From Candidatus Multiplicimicrobium inquinatum (GTDB lineage Bacteria; Omnitrophota; Omnitrophia; Omnitrophales; Aquincolibacteriaceae): a stretch of 44,452 nt of DNA. The translations under genes were made by a program, and so were the position numbers. Shown here piece by piece: positions 1 through 8,181 of this stretch (position 1 is its first letter; each line of letters starts with the position of its first letter). Under the pieces are notes generated by a model that saw only the letters and a list, made by a program, of their open reading frames with translations, was not told where the DNA came from and searched no databases. The stretch covers positions 1-44,452 of the forward strand of contig DDUN01000029.1 in assembly GCA_002344825.1 (NCBI GenBank). The letters run 5' to 3'.

Positions 1-849
1 AACATCCCAAGCTCGATGCCAAAGCTCAAAACGTTCAACAATTGACTGCTCTTTATTTTCAGCATCCAGGTGAATCACCATCGACCGCGGCAATAATGCC
101 ACCACAACCGCTCCTGCGATGCAAAGTACCGCCAATACTTTCCAAGCGCGCCGTAAAACCGCCACAATAACCGCGGTTAAAAAAAATGCAACAAAAGCAC
201 CTCTCGAGCGAGTCATGAACAATAGAGTCGCCCCAGAGACCGACAATAAACTCCAAAGCCAAAACAAATAACTTTTTGCATTCTTTCGAAAAGACGCCGC
301 GGCAAATCCAATCACAACCGGCAAGACAGCGCAAAGATAAGCTGCCAATTTTCCGTAGTGCTCAAGGCTGGCACTAAGACGGCGTCCCGAACTGGCAGCC
401 TGCGCTTCGAATCCGCGTAAAAAATCAACCCCATAAAAATATTGCCACGCGCCATCCACCACAAGCAAAAGAAAAGAACAAAAAACAACAAATTTTAGCT
501 TGGACTGCGCGGCAATATTTCTAAAAAAGTAGAAAACTAAAAATAAAATCGCAATTTGGCGGAATACCTTGATCACTCCGCGCGAACTCTGTTTCGGAAA
601 ATCCGTCACCGTTAACGATATTAAAACAGCGGCAAAAAAAACAGCGATTAAAACAAGCGCAATCCTGTCCGGCAAAACAGGCTTCTCTTTTTTTAAAATG
701 AGAGAAATTAGCCAAAATAAAAAACCGAGCCAAAGTGCTACCTGCATCAATGCCGATGAAAAGCTTAATACAGGCCAAAGCGCCAACATACAGAAAAGCC
801 CGGCCAGCTCAAGATAAACACCCCAATCTTTTCGTGCGAATGACATCAT
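1..849 (-). CDS. O-antigen ligase / Wzy_C-family membrane protein (partial, C-terminus beyond window)
   Basis: The frame is open from ATG 849 to the window edge (283 codons). The protein is strongly hydrophobic with many membrane segments. Near residue 205 it has a TRSRGAFVAF stretch, and near the visible end ERFELWHRAWDV. These match the (T)xSRGA and R..LW..A motifs of the WaaL/O-antigen polymerase family, which transfers undecaprenyl-PP-linked glycan to lipid A-core or protein on the periplasmic side. The start is set by an AAGGAG ribosome site 8 nt upstream, lying in the last codons of the preceding GT2 gene. Being last in the glycan operon fits a ligase that acts on the flipped product. 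WaaL-like ligase and Wzy-like polymerase cannot be separated without the missing C-terminus. Confidence 0.8.
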   Translation of the reverse strand, partial: MMSFARKDWGVYLELAGLFCMLALWPVLSFSSALMQVALWLGFLFWLISLILKKEKPVLPDRIALVLIAVFFAAVLISLTVTDFPKQSSRGVIKVFRQIAILFLVFYFFRNIAAQSKLKFVVFCSFLLLVVDGAWQYFYGVDFLRGFEAQAASSGRRLSASLEHYGKLAAYLCAVLPVVIGFAAASFRKNAKSYLFWLWSLLSVSGATLLFMTRSRGAFVAFFLTAVIVAVLRRAWKVLAVLCIAGAVVVALLPRSMVIHLDAENKEQSIVERFELWHRAWDV

Positions 850-853
850 TGGT

Positions 854-1726
854 TTATCTCCTTATATACGCGAGCGCTTGCCAAAAGCCTTCCCATAAAG
901 ACGTACGTCCCCGTAAAGCATCGAAAACAAAACGCAACGGAAGCCAAAAAAGATGAGAAAACCAAAACGCCGGTCCCGAATAATTTTTCCAGAGAAACAA
1001 AAACTGATTACGGGAAGCTAAAACTTCGATTCCCCTTTGCTTAAAAGCCTCCTTAAAACTAGCCTGCCCCATATGATAAACAACACTGGACGGTTCATAA
1101 ACTAATTCATATCCGGCACGTTTGGCCCTCAGGCACAAATCGACATCTTCAAAAATTCCGGGCAAATACCGTTCATCATAACCGCCAAGTCCGTTAAACA
1201 AACTCACTCGAAAAGCTCCAAAACCGGAAGAAAAAGTCGGGCCGCGGCGGTTGATATTCGCTTCATACCCGGGATAACGCGCACTGCACCAAAATAATCC
1301 AAAACGAATCTCGGCTCTGCTATCTGCCGCCTCAACCGTCTTTCCATCAAATGACATTGTTTTGGGCGCAGCTAAAAAAAGGCGAGGGTCACTTTCAAAT
1401 GCTTTGACCAACGCGTCGACAAAACCCGCGTCCACCCGGATATCATTGTTTAAAAGAATCGAAACATCTTCGTTCGAGCTCTTTAAAAAATCATTATAAG
1501 AACACAAAACTTTATTTTGCGGAGCTTGCACGATTTCGACTTGCGGATATTCACGCCTGACATAGTCAAGCCCATCCGGCCCGTCGGAAGGATTGTTTAA
1601 AACAACCACTCGGCAAGGACAAGAACTTTGATTGGCGGCGTCCACAATGCTCGGTAAACACTGAGGAAGAAGCGTCTCACCTTTGTAATTAAGAATAACA
1701 ATTTGGGCTTTCAATCTAATCTCCAT
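854..1726 (-). CDS. Family 2 glycosyltransferase (WbbL/rhamnosyltransferase-like)
   Basis: A 290-residue GT-A enzyme, predicted cytosolic or membrane-associated, that adds a sugar to a lipid-linked glycan. Visible features are the N-terminal beta strand with ILNYKGE (about 11-17), the metal-binding LLNND (91-95), a GGYDERYLPGIFEDVDLCLR acceptor/catalytic segment and a following YEPSSVVYH. This layout is typical of WbbL-like rhamnosyl or N-acetyl-fucosaminyl transferases, but donor and acceptor are not readable. The stop lies 4 bases before the ligase ATG, so the two are coupled. A TTG at 1714, six bases after a GGAG, would give a start at MKAQIVILN that fits the family well. The ATG at 1726 is kept here with moderate certainty. 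Confidence 0.87.
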   Translation of the reverse strand: MEIRLKAQIVILNYKGETLLPQCLPSIVDAANQSSCPCRVVVLNNPSDGPDGLDYVRREYPQVEIVQAPQNKVLCSYNDFLKSSNEDVSILLNNDIRVDAGFVDALVKAFESDPRLFLAAPKTMSFDGKTVEAADSRAEIRFGLFWCSARYPGYEANINRRGPTFSSGFGAFRVSLFNGLGGYDERYLPGIFEDVDLCLRAKRAGYELVYEPSSVVYHMGQASFKEAFKQRGIEVLASRNQFLFLWKNYSGPAFWFSHLFWLPLRFVFDALRGRTSLWEGFWQALAYIRR

Positions 1727-1740
1727 CTATACCCAAAAGC

Positions 1741-2877
1741 TCAGGTAATAAAATCAAGATAGTTGGCTGGTGTAATCACCGAAAATAAAGCTTCCGGATA
1801 GAGTTTTAACCACTCCGCAGGCGGTTTTATCTTAAGCGTTTTATGTGGGCTCCATTTCATCTCATACGCATGCAACCGCCCCTCGTGCTCTTCAACGAGA
1901 TCTATCTCCTTTTGACTGTAGGATCGCCAAAAAAAAGAATTTACAAAATGGTTTTTATAAGCGTGCCGCTTGAGACGCTCAACGACAATAAAATTCTCCC
2001 AAAGTTGTCCCATATCGTTTCGCAGCTTAGGTTCATTAAACTGTAAAATAATAGCGTTACGGATTCCATTATCTAAAAAATAGTACTTTTTTTTACTGGT
2101 AACTTCTTGCCTCGGATTGCGATTCAAACCGCCCAAGCCCACAATTACAAAAGTTTTTTCAAGTAAGTCAAGATAGCGCGCTACCGTCTTAACATCAATG
2201 CCAAGCTGTGTTCCCAACTCATTAAGAGAAACCTCCGAACCAATTTGAAAAGCCAAAAGTTTTAACAGATCAAACAGCTTCCTGGATGCCCGCACTCGAT
2301 CAAACGTAAGAATATCCTTTAAAAGATAGGAGTTAACAAGGTCTTGGAGATAAGTTTTTCGCTCTTTCAAAGTTCGGGCAGTCACCATTTCCGGATAGGA
2401 TCCATAAATAAGAAAGGTGTCGAGCTTTTCTCTGAGCTCAGTCGCTGTCCAAGTTTTAGAAAGCTCAAGCTGGGCTATTGGAAATAAAGTTAATGTCTGT
2501 TTACGCCCGGTAAGGGGTTCGCCAACTTGATGAGCAAGGTCAAAAGACGAAGATCCCGTAACAACAATTCTTAGTTTAGAATTTTGATCGACCAATATTT
2601 TTAATGCCGCACCAACATTAGGGATTTCCTGAGCTTCATCGATTGCGATGAGATCGTAGCCCTGTGCATATTGCTCAAGAGCGGAAAAATCCTTTGACTC
2701 AAAGAGATGGTGTATTCGAATATTTTCTCCGGAGTCCAGTCGATACTTAAGCAAACTTGATGATAAGAAGTTCTTAATCAGAGTGGTCTTGCCTACACGC
2801 CGTGGGCCATAAATAACAAGCACCCTTCCCGGCTTTATCATTTTCCCTAAAAGAGGCGCGTAATATCGTGGAATCAT
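1741..2877 (-). CDS. AAA_14 / DUF4143 ATPase
   Basis: A 378-residue P-loop ATPase with Walker A GPRRVGKT (24-31), Walker B LIAIDEAQ (76-83), a sensor-like VVTGSSS (about 105-111) and a PLTGR arginine-finger segment. The C-terminal DUF4143 half has a winged-helix part (SLNELGTQLGIDVKTVARYL) followed by a restriction-endonuclease-like core with EIDLV and YEMKW (D...ExK pattern). The family is common as solitary, mobile-looking genes and its biological role is unsettled. It has no obvious link to glycan synthesis and sits between two GT2 genes. The usual MIPRYY start is the ATG at 2877; an in-frame TTG at 2895 adds six residues. It has its own promoter-like upstream region, so it is probably an inserted passenger gene. 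Confidence 0.9.
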   Translation of the reverse strand: MIPRYYAPLLGKMIKPGRVLVIYGPRRVGKTTLIKNFLSSSLLKYRLDSGENIRIHHLFESKDFSALEQYAQGYDLIAIDEAQEIPNVGAALKILVDQNSKLRIVVTGSSSFDLAHQVGEPLTGRKQTLTLFPIAQLELSKTWTATELREKLDTFLIYGSYPEMVTARTLKERKTYLQDLVNSYLLKDILTFDRVRASRKLFDLLKLLAFQIGSEVSLNELGTQLGIDVKTVARYLDLLEKTFVIVGLGGLNRNPRQEVTSKKKYYFLDNGIRNAIILQFNEPKLRNDMGQLWENFIVVERLKRHAYKNHFVNSFFWRSYSQKEIDLVEEHEGRLHAYEMKWSPHKTLKIKPPAEWLKLYPEALFSVITPANYLDFIT

Positions 2878-2883
2878 AAAAGA

Positions 2884-2912
2884 ACAGTACAACAAATCCC
2901 AAAATTTGTCAA
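2884..2912 (-). promoter_or_regulatory. Putative leaderless promoter of the AAA_14 gene
   Basis: On the minus strand TTGACA (2912-2907) is followed after 17 bases by TACTGT (2889-2884, 3 of 6 to consensus). Counting seven bases from the -10 end puts the start point on the A of ATG 2877. The -35 is perfect and the -10 is weak. No Shine-Dalgarno sequence precedes ATG 2877, which agrees with a leaderless message. Confidence 0.5.
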
Positions 2913-2939
2913 AATTTATGGATCTATAATCCCAAAATT
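2895..2939. repeat. 12-bp direct repeat upstream of the AAA_14 gene
   Basis: AATCCCAAAATT occurs twice without mismatch, at 2895-2906 and 2928-2939, 33 bp apart (about three helical turns). A related CAAAATTTAT lies between them. The near copy covers the -35/-10 spacer of the putative promoter, so it could be an operator. It could also be a scar of the gene's insertion. Confidence 0.6.
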
Positions 2940-2994
2940 AAGAATATGGAAAATAAAAATTATGACACAAAATAATTGATAACAATGACTTACA

Positions 2995-3762
2995 TCAAAG
3001 TGAGTCAGACGCCTTCTTTTGATCAAACAAGGAGTAAGTCGCAAACCCTAATTTCTGAATAAAAAACTGCCAGCTGCATCTCAAGACACCCAGACCATAT
3101 TCTACAGACCTCTTAAAGTTAATGGACGACGCCTCTGTAAAATACTTGGTCGGGCATGAAATTTCACCAATCTTAAAACCATGATAAACCGCCTGCACTA
3201 ACATTTGATTATCAAAAATAAAATCATCGCTGTTTGACTCAAGCGGCAATGATTCCAGCACTTTGCGGCTGAAAGCACGGTAGCCCGTGTGATATTCCGA
3301 AAGCTTCTGCCCAATTAGAATATTCTGCACAAAAGATAAAAATCGATTCGATAAATACTTATACAGCGGCATTCCTCCGGCAAGCGAACTTTGCGCTAAG
3401 ATACGCGATCCCAGCACCACATCATAAACACCCGACGCGATCATGGCCGCCATCGCTTCAATTAAGCGCGGCTCATATTGATAGTCGGGGTGAAGCATCA
3501 CAACGATATCCGCTCCTGCGTCAAGCGCCGCACGATAACAAGTTTTCTGATTTCCCCCGTAACCCTTATTTTTATCATGAACAATCGTTTGAAGCCCCAA
3601 ACCCTGCGCGACATCTGCGGTACGGTCACGCGAAGCATCATCAACTAAGATGATTTTATGCACCAGATCATGCGGCATCGAATCATATGTCTTCTGCAGT
3701 GTTTTCTCAGCGTTATACGCCGGCATCACGACCACTACTTTTTTATTTTTAAGACTTGGCAT
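2995..3762 (-). CDS. Family 2 glycosyltransferase (polyprenol-phosphate sugar synthase-like)
   Basis: A 255-residue GT2 enzyme of the DPM1-like type, probably making a polyprenyl-phosphate sugar or extending a lipid-linked glycan at the inner membrane. It shows VVMPAYNAEKT (11-21), LVDDASRDRT (39-48), NKGYGGNQK (65-73), and HPDYQYEP (91-98) in place of the usual DxD, a variant I recall as typical of this subgroup. A later GYRAFSRKVL matches the acceptor-loop region. The start at ATG 3762 has AAAGG about nine bases upstream and overlaps the preceding methyltransferase by 14 bp. A longer start at 3789 would overlap it more and lacks support. Confidence 0.88.
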   Translation of the reverse strand: MPSLKNKKVVVVMPAYNAEKTLQKTYDSMPHDLVHKIILVDDASRDRTADVAQGLGLQTIVHDKNKGYGGNQKTCYRAALDAGADIVVMLHPDYQYEPRLIEAMAAMIASGVYDVVLGSRILAQSSLAGGMPLYKYLSNRFLSFVQNILIGQKLSEYHTGYRAFSRKVLESLPLESNSDDFIFDNQMLVQAVYHGFKIGEISCPTKYFTEASSINFKRSVEYGLGVLRCSWQFFIQKLGFATYSLFDQKKASDSL

Positions 3763-4537
3763 CGAAATCACCCTTTCTTGCAACAACAATCATGCTGGTT
3801 GCCCACGCCAGCGGAATAATTCGGGCTTCCAATTTAACCAAAAAAGCATAAATAAAATTTAAAACCACGTAAATCGGAAAAATTGCCGAAAAAACTAAAT
3901 GCCTTTTTCTTTTTTGCTGAGGATTGTTCTTAGAAGCCTTGGGCGAAAAAATCCTAAAAATAGCCACCGCAGCAACAAATGCCGCCTTATCCAAAATACC
4001 CGTCACCGGCCAAATCTTAATATCTGTAAATCCCAACCGGGTAAGTTCGCCGCACAGTGCGGCGGGATCATAACGGCGAACATGATGGACAAATTCATCA
4101 TCAATACTGAAAAAATAGGCATGACACGGAACCGTAAGTACCAAATTCCCCCCCGGAGCAAGAACCCTAAAAATTTCACGAAATGCAGCCCGATCATCTG
4201 TCACGTGCTCCAAAACTTCAGAGCTGACTACATTCACAAAGCGATGGTTTTCAAACGGAAGATGACCAGCTTCAGCGACATAACTTTCGCAATGTGGAAA
4301 CCTGGACTTCAAATGAGTGATCGCCGCTTCAGACAAGTCGGTATAAACCACCCGCGAAGAAGCTAAAACCATGGGTGCAACTCCAGCACCGACCTCAAGC
4401 GTCAGCCCTTGAGGAAGCAATTCCAGCGCGCGGAGCACTTTGCTTCGTCTTACTTTATAATTCCAAAGATGACGTTTAAATTTAAGATAAATTTTGTCGA
4501 CAAAAAAATCATCAAAACGGTTGTCATACACACTCAT
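3749..4537 (-). CDS. Class I SAM-dependent methyltransferase
   Basis: A 262-residue protein with SAM motif I LEVGAGVAP (about 47-55), motif II acidic YTDLSE, and a SSEVLEHVTDD segment plus LAPGGNLVLTVP, the Methyltransf_11 pattern. The C-terminal 70 residues carry two hydrophobic stretches around FPIYVVLNFIYAFLV, so it may be tethered to the membrane. It probably O-methylates a glycan intermediate or terminates chain growth, as small methyltransferases in O-antigen loci do. The substrate is unknown. ATG 4537 is chosen because AGAAGG lies eight bases upstream; the longer ATG at 4573 has GGAGG directly abutting it, which is too close. Confidence 0.85.
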   Translation of the reverse strand: MSVYDNRFDDFFVDKIYLKFKRHLWNYKVRRSKVLRALELLPQGLTLEVGAGVAPMVLASSRVVYTDLSEAAITHLKSRFPHCESYVAEAGHLPFENHRFVNVVSSEVLEHVTDDRAAFREIFRVLAPGGNLVLTVPCHAYFFSIDDEFVHHVRRYDPAALCGELTRLGFTDIKIWPVTGILDKAAFVAAVAIFRIFSPKASKNNPQQKRKRHLVFSAIFPIYVVLNFIYAFLVKLEARIIPLAWATSMIVVARKGDFDAKS

Positions 4538-4621
4538 ACTGGAACCTTCTCGATTTTCCATAAATTGGAACATCCTCCATTAATGCGGATGAACATCCAA
4601 ACAAGTGCAGCCAACCGTGCA

Positions 4622-6250
4622 TTACCTGCGCTTAAAAAGAAATCGTGTTCCATCCGATTCTTTTAATTCATAGTTGGGATTTTCGACCAGCTCGTTTTTC
4701 TTTTTTTCTACCCACTCCGGCGTTACAGGATAAGGGTTTACACTCGTATCAATCAAATAATATTCTGCCGTCGAATAAGGCTTATGGTACGGATGCACTG
4801 GATTTTCTAAAAAATACGCGAAGTAGTAATTATATTGACGGTAAGGTGTATACGGCAGCAATTGCCCATGTGTGACAAAATTCAGGCTCGGCTTATCAGG
4901 AATCTTGCGCGCCCACTCAATTGATTTTTTGTGATCTTGAGTGAATGCGGAACTGCGGTAATTACTGCCGTTGACAATAAACAAAAAAGAGAAAATAACG
5001 GGCAGAAGATAGAGCCGATTCCATCTCAAAAGAAAAGCATAGAGATTCTTCAATCCAAAACCGAAAGCAATAAAAACGAACGGTACGATAGCTGCTGCAT
5101 ACTGGTAGTTAAGCTCATAAAAATCCACGTCCCTCCCGGTGACACGTAAAAAAAGCGGAAACAAAGCACCGAGAACCGTTACGATCGCAGGAGAAAATAA
5201 GGGAATAAACAGCAATCGATAAAACAAACTGAAATAAGTTTCGATTTTCTGAGGATCGTTAAACATAATCAGAAAAGCCTGCAAAGGATTAAACATCACC
5301 GACTTCAATACCGCGGTTATTGACCCACCATGCGCCGAATAGTTTTCAACAGATCCGGCAATAATGGCGTTGCCGGTCAACGGAGCAAACACCTTAATAA
5401 CTAACAAAGCACCTAGAAGCGACACAAAAATTGCTGCTAGGCCATGAAAAAAACTTTTTCGGCTAAATAAGAAAATTGATCCCAAGAGAGCGAAATAAAC
5501 AAACGCATCCTCTTTGACTAAAAGCCCCAAAATAATAAAAAGATAAAACTTTGCCCACTTCTGAGCGTAACCAAAATAAACTGCCGTCAAAATAAATACC
5601 CCGTAAAAAGCTTCGACACAAAAGTTCATCGATAAATAGTTATCAAGATACCGATAGTTCAAATAAACTGCTGCAGTCAGTAAAGCAAGCCATGGCAAGC
5701 TAGGGATCATGCGTCTGATCCAAAAATAAAGAGGAATAGCCGGGGCGGCAACGAGCGGACCATATAAAATAATCAGTAAAATTGGCGTTGGAAACAGCTT
5801 CCAGAGCGGCGAAAAAAGGAAAAGAATCGTATTCAGGTGATAATAGTCATGCAGTAATCCGGTGTAATTTACTTTTCCTGAATCCCAAAAATGGTAAAAC
5901 ATGTAATCATAGAAACCAAAAGGAATAAAATTAATCTTAATTGCAAAATACTCAGATACCTGCTGCCAGAGGAAAAGCGCTGAATAGGCTCCAAATAAAA
6001 TAAAAATCGCGCTTTTTTGCGACGCAAAATGATCCAATCTGCTCCAAAATCCATTCCATCGCAGACGCCATTCGCCATGAGCAAGCATCCATCCCAGCCC
6101 GGAAAAACACAAAATTAAAAATAGCTTTTTTGTGTTTTTAAACTTAACCCCAAACTCATGAATAGGAAAGCCATGAATAATCGCCACAAAACACGCAATT
6201 GAGGACAAAATAAAAACAGCCGCAAAAAGTGTACAAAAAGTTTTCAACAT
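4622..6250 (-). CDS. DUF2079 polytopic membrane protein (GT-C-like)
   Basis: A 542-residue membrane protein with about ten or more helices. It contains YDYMFYHFWDSGK and HLNTILFLFSPLW after the first third, and a LLVKEDAFVYFALLG segment; this YD..., H..SP, KED pattern is what I know of DUF2079. The fold is thought to resemble GT-C glycosyltransferases, with acidic residues in the first periplasmic loop. Its activity is not established. The C-terminal 100 residues are soluble and Tyr-rich (NYYFAYFLENP). It follows the CDP-alcohol phosphotransferase-like gene with one base between stop and start, so they are co-transcribed. It may add or modify a sugar on the periplasmic side. Confidence 0.85.
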   Translation of the reverse strand: MLKTFCTLFAAVFILSSIACFVAIIHGFPIHEFGVKFKNTKKLFLILCFSGLGWMLAHGEWRLRWNGFWSRLDHFASQKSAIFILFGAYSALFLWQQVSEYFAIKINFIPFGFYDYMFYHFWDSGKVNYTGLLHDYYHLNTILFLFSPLWKLFPTPILLIILYGPLVAAPAIPLYFWIRRMIPSLPWLALLTAAVYLNYRYLDNYLSMNFCVEAFYGVFILTAVYFGYAQKWAKFYLFIILGLLVKEDAFVYFALLGSIFLFSRKSFFHGLAAIFVSLLGALLVIKVFAPLTGNAIIAGSVENYSAHGGSITAVLKSVMFNPLQAFLIMFNDPQKIETYFSLFYRLLFIPLFSPAIVTVLGALFPLFLRVTGRDVDFYELNYQYAAAIVPFVFIAFGFGLKNLYAFLLRWNRLYLLPVIFSFLFIVNGSNYRSSAFTQDHKKSIEWARKIPDKPSLNFVTHGQLLPYTPYRQYNYYFAYFLENPVHPYHKPYSTAEYYLIDTSVNPYPVTPEWVEKKKNELVENPNYELKESDGTRFLFKRR

Positions 6251-6251
6251 G

Positions 6252-7085
6252 TTAATTTCCAGATATATTTTTAAAATTTTCTTGAAACTTCAAATCAACA
6301 ATTTTGTTTCTCACAATATAAAACACCCGAACTCCCGCTAAAAAAACCGGCGAAACAAAATAAAAAACAGAAAGAACAATACGCAAATCAAAAATATCCA
6401 TCCACAAACTGGCTAAAGCAACCGCGGTAAAAACGTTTATCACAACATGAATTTCATTTATTTTATGAATGAACGAAAAAAAGCTCTTCGCCGCTGATGC
6501 AGCCTTTATTTTCGCTGAACTCGCCGCGTCACAATTGGGAAAAACAACAAAAGCACTACCTTGCTGTTTTCGCAGTGCCTCGCCAAAAACCTTAAATTCC
6601 GTATCGGGACAAACGTTGAAGACCATAATTGATATAGCCGAAATCCCTGCAAGCACGGCAAATAATGCTTGGTCATAAAAATAAACTAAAAAAAGCCCTG
6701 AGCAGTAGATGACAATGCCGTGCACAGCGTGATGCATAATAAAATCAAAAAATCGGCCGCTCAAAGATGCCGTCCCGCTAACTCTGGCAATTTGCCCATC
6801 AACATGGTCCAGGTAATACCATAGCTGCAAAAATACGCAGCCTAAAAAATAATAAACCGGGCTAAAGCTAGTCAGCATGAAGGCCCCCACGAAGGCAACC
6901 ACGATCGAAGCCGTAGTCACCTGATTTGCCGTTATTCCAGCTTTGAGACAAATCCAAGTGCAGGGCACAGCCCAATCACGAAGGAAGGTGCGCACCATCC
7001 AATTACCCTCTGTTTTATAATTTGGCTTTTGACAGCAATCAGCAACATCTTTTCGCGATAACTTCTTGAGATTTAGAATATTCAT
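6252..7085 (-). CDS. CDP-alcohol phosphatidyltransferase family protein (variant active site)
   Basis: A 277-residue integral membrane protein. The family motif is D-x2-DG-x2-AR-x8-G-x3-D-x3-D. Here D93, D96, G97, A100, R101, G110 and D114 are in place, but the last position is H118 rather than Asp. That last Asp is generally proposed to act as the base or bind metal. Family members move a phospho-alcohol from a CDP-alcohol to an acceptor, usually a lipid. Inside a glycan operon it could make an unusual phospholipid or hand phosphoethanolamine- or inositol-type groups to the glycan. It overlaps the preceding GT4 by four bases (ATGA). The His replacement could mean altered chemistry, a normal subfamily variant, or loss of activity. 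Confidence 0.82.
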   Translation of the reverse strand: MNILNLKKLSRKDVADCCQKPNYKTEGNWMVRTFLRDWAVPCTWICLKAGITANQVTTASIVVAFVGAFMLTSFSPVYYFLGCVFLQLWYYLDHVDGQIARVSGTASLSGRFFDFIMHHAVHGIVIYCSGLFLVYFYDQALFAVLAGISAISIMVFNVCPDTEFKVFGEALRKQQGSAFVVFPNCDAASSAKIKAASAAKSFFSFIHKINEIHVVINVFTAVALASLWMDIFDLRIVLSVFYFVSPVFLAGVRVFYIVRNKIVDLKFQENFKNISGN

Positions 7086-8176
7086 TCAAGCACCTTACGA
7101 TAAAGTTCAAACGTTTCTTGAGCACATTTTTCCCATGAAAAATTCAAGATTCTCTTTAGCCCTTTTTGGCGCAGATCTTCTTGATAACTTGTATTTTTAA
7201 AAACCAAACTCATATTATCCGAAATATCTTCAATGCTCTCGGGATCAAACCAAGCGGCCGCCTCCCCCGCAACTTCAGGAAGTGAAGTTCTTTTGGAAGC
7301 AAGAACAGGACAGCGGCTGGCCATGGCCTCCAGAAGAGGCAATCCAAACCCTTCATACAGCGACGCAAAGATGAGGGCTTCTGCCCCTGCATATAGCGCA
7401 TTTAACACATCGTGATCTACAAATCCTGTCGCTAGAATCTGCCCTTCGTTAATTCCAAATTGAATGCACAAATCCTTAAAATATCGGCCCTGAGCAAAAT
7501 CCTGCGGTCCAATCATCACCAGCTGAGCATCCATCGACCGATTCTGCGCAAGAAATCTCCCAAATGCCTTAATAACGCGTTCAAGATTTTTGCGGGGCTC
7601 AAAACTTCCCACAGTCACAAAATACGGAAAACAAATGCCGAGCTTGGCTTTTGCAAAATGAATGGCCTCAGCTGAGACGTCGCTTCTAAATGATTCATGT
7701 CCAGAGGGGCGAATCACTTTGATTTTAGAGCTGTTAATTTTAAGATTTTCAATCAGATCATTCCGGGTATGCTCAGAAATTGCAATAATCGCATCTGCAT
7801 GCTTCAAGCTGCCCGGCAGCCAGGATTTCCAATAAAACCGACTTGCAGCCCCCTTTTGATTTTCAAATTTAATGCCTATTAAATCATGCACAGTTATCAC
7901 ATAGGGACATATCTTTTTAAAGGGCAAGGAAAATGCGGGGACATGCAAAAGATCAAGGCTGTCCTTTTTAGCCATTGATACCATTTCAAAATTCTCCCAA
8001 AAAAGTCTTTGCGGAGTAGATAAGTTCACCGCCCCGTATTTGTTTGACTTGTATTGAAAAAAAGATGCATTTGGGGCGCAGCAATTGACAAGCGCCTGAG
8101 AAAAAGCGGACACATACCGCGACAGTCCAGTCCCTCCTCTGTTTAAAACCGCCTGAATATCGATGCCTATGCGCAT
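7082..8176 (-). CDS. Family 4 glycosyltransferase
   Basis: A 364-residue GT-B enzyme. The N-terminal domain begins MRIGIDIQAVLNRGGTG and contains VITVHDL (about 114-120). The C-terminal nucleotide-sugar domain has VTVGSFEPRKNL, ATGFVDHDVLNALYAGA and FASLYEGFGLPLLEAMA, the last being the EX7E motif of GT4. Such enzymes use NDP-sugars to extend undecaprenyl-PP glycans on the cytosolic side. Five bases separate it from the flippase gene and it overlaps the CDP-alcohol gene, so all are translated from one message. Sugar specificity cannot be told from sequence. Confidence 0.92.
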   Translation of the reverse strand: MRIGIDIQAVLNRGGTGLSRYVSAFSQALVNCCAPNASFFQYKSNKYGAVNLSTPQRLFWENFEMVSMAKKDSLDLLHVPAFSLPFKKICPYVITVHDLIGIKFENQKGAASRFYWKSWLPGSLKHADAIIAISEHTRNDLIENLKINSSKIKVIRPSGHESFRSDVSAEAIHFAKAKLGICFPYFVTVGSFEPRKNLERVIKAFGRFLAQNRSMDAQLVMIGPQDFAQGRYFKDLCIQFGINEGQILATGFVDHDVLNALYAGAEALIFASLYEGFGLPLLEAMASRCPVLASKRTSLPEVAGEAAAWFDPESIEDISDNMSLVFKNTSYQEDLRQKGLKRILNFSWEKCAQETFELYRKVLE

Positions 8177-8181
8177 AAACC

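Noticed and set aside
59..778. Minus-strand open frames at 59-334 and 521-778 and plus frames at 569-956
   Set aside because: These overlap the O-antigen ligase frame that runs open from 849 to the edge with a clear membrane-protein pattern. The small frames are Cys/Phe-rich shadows.
3899..4366. 155-codon plus-strand frame
   Set aside because: It is antisense to the methyltransferase at 3749-4537 and has no domain or ribosome site.
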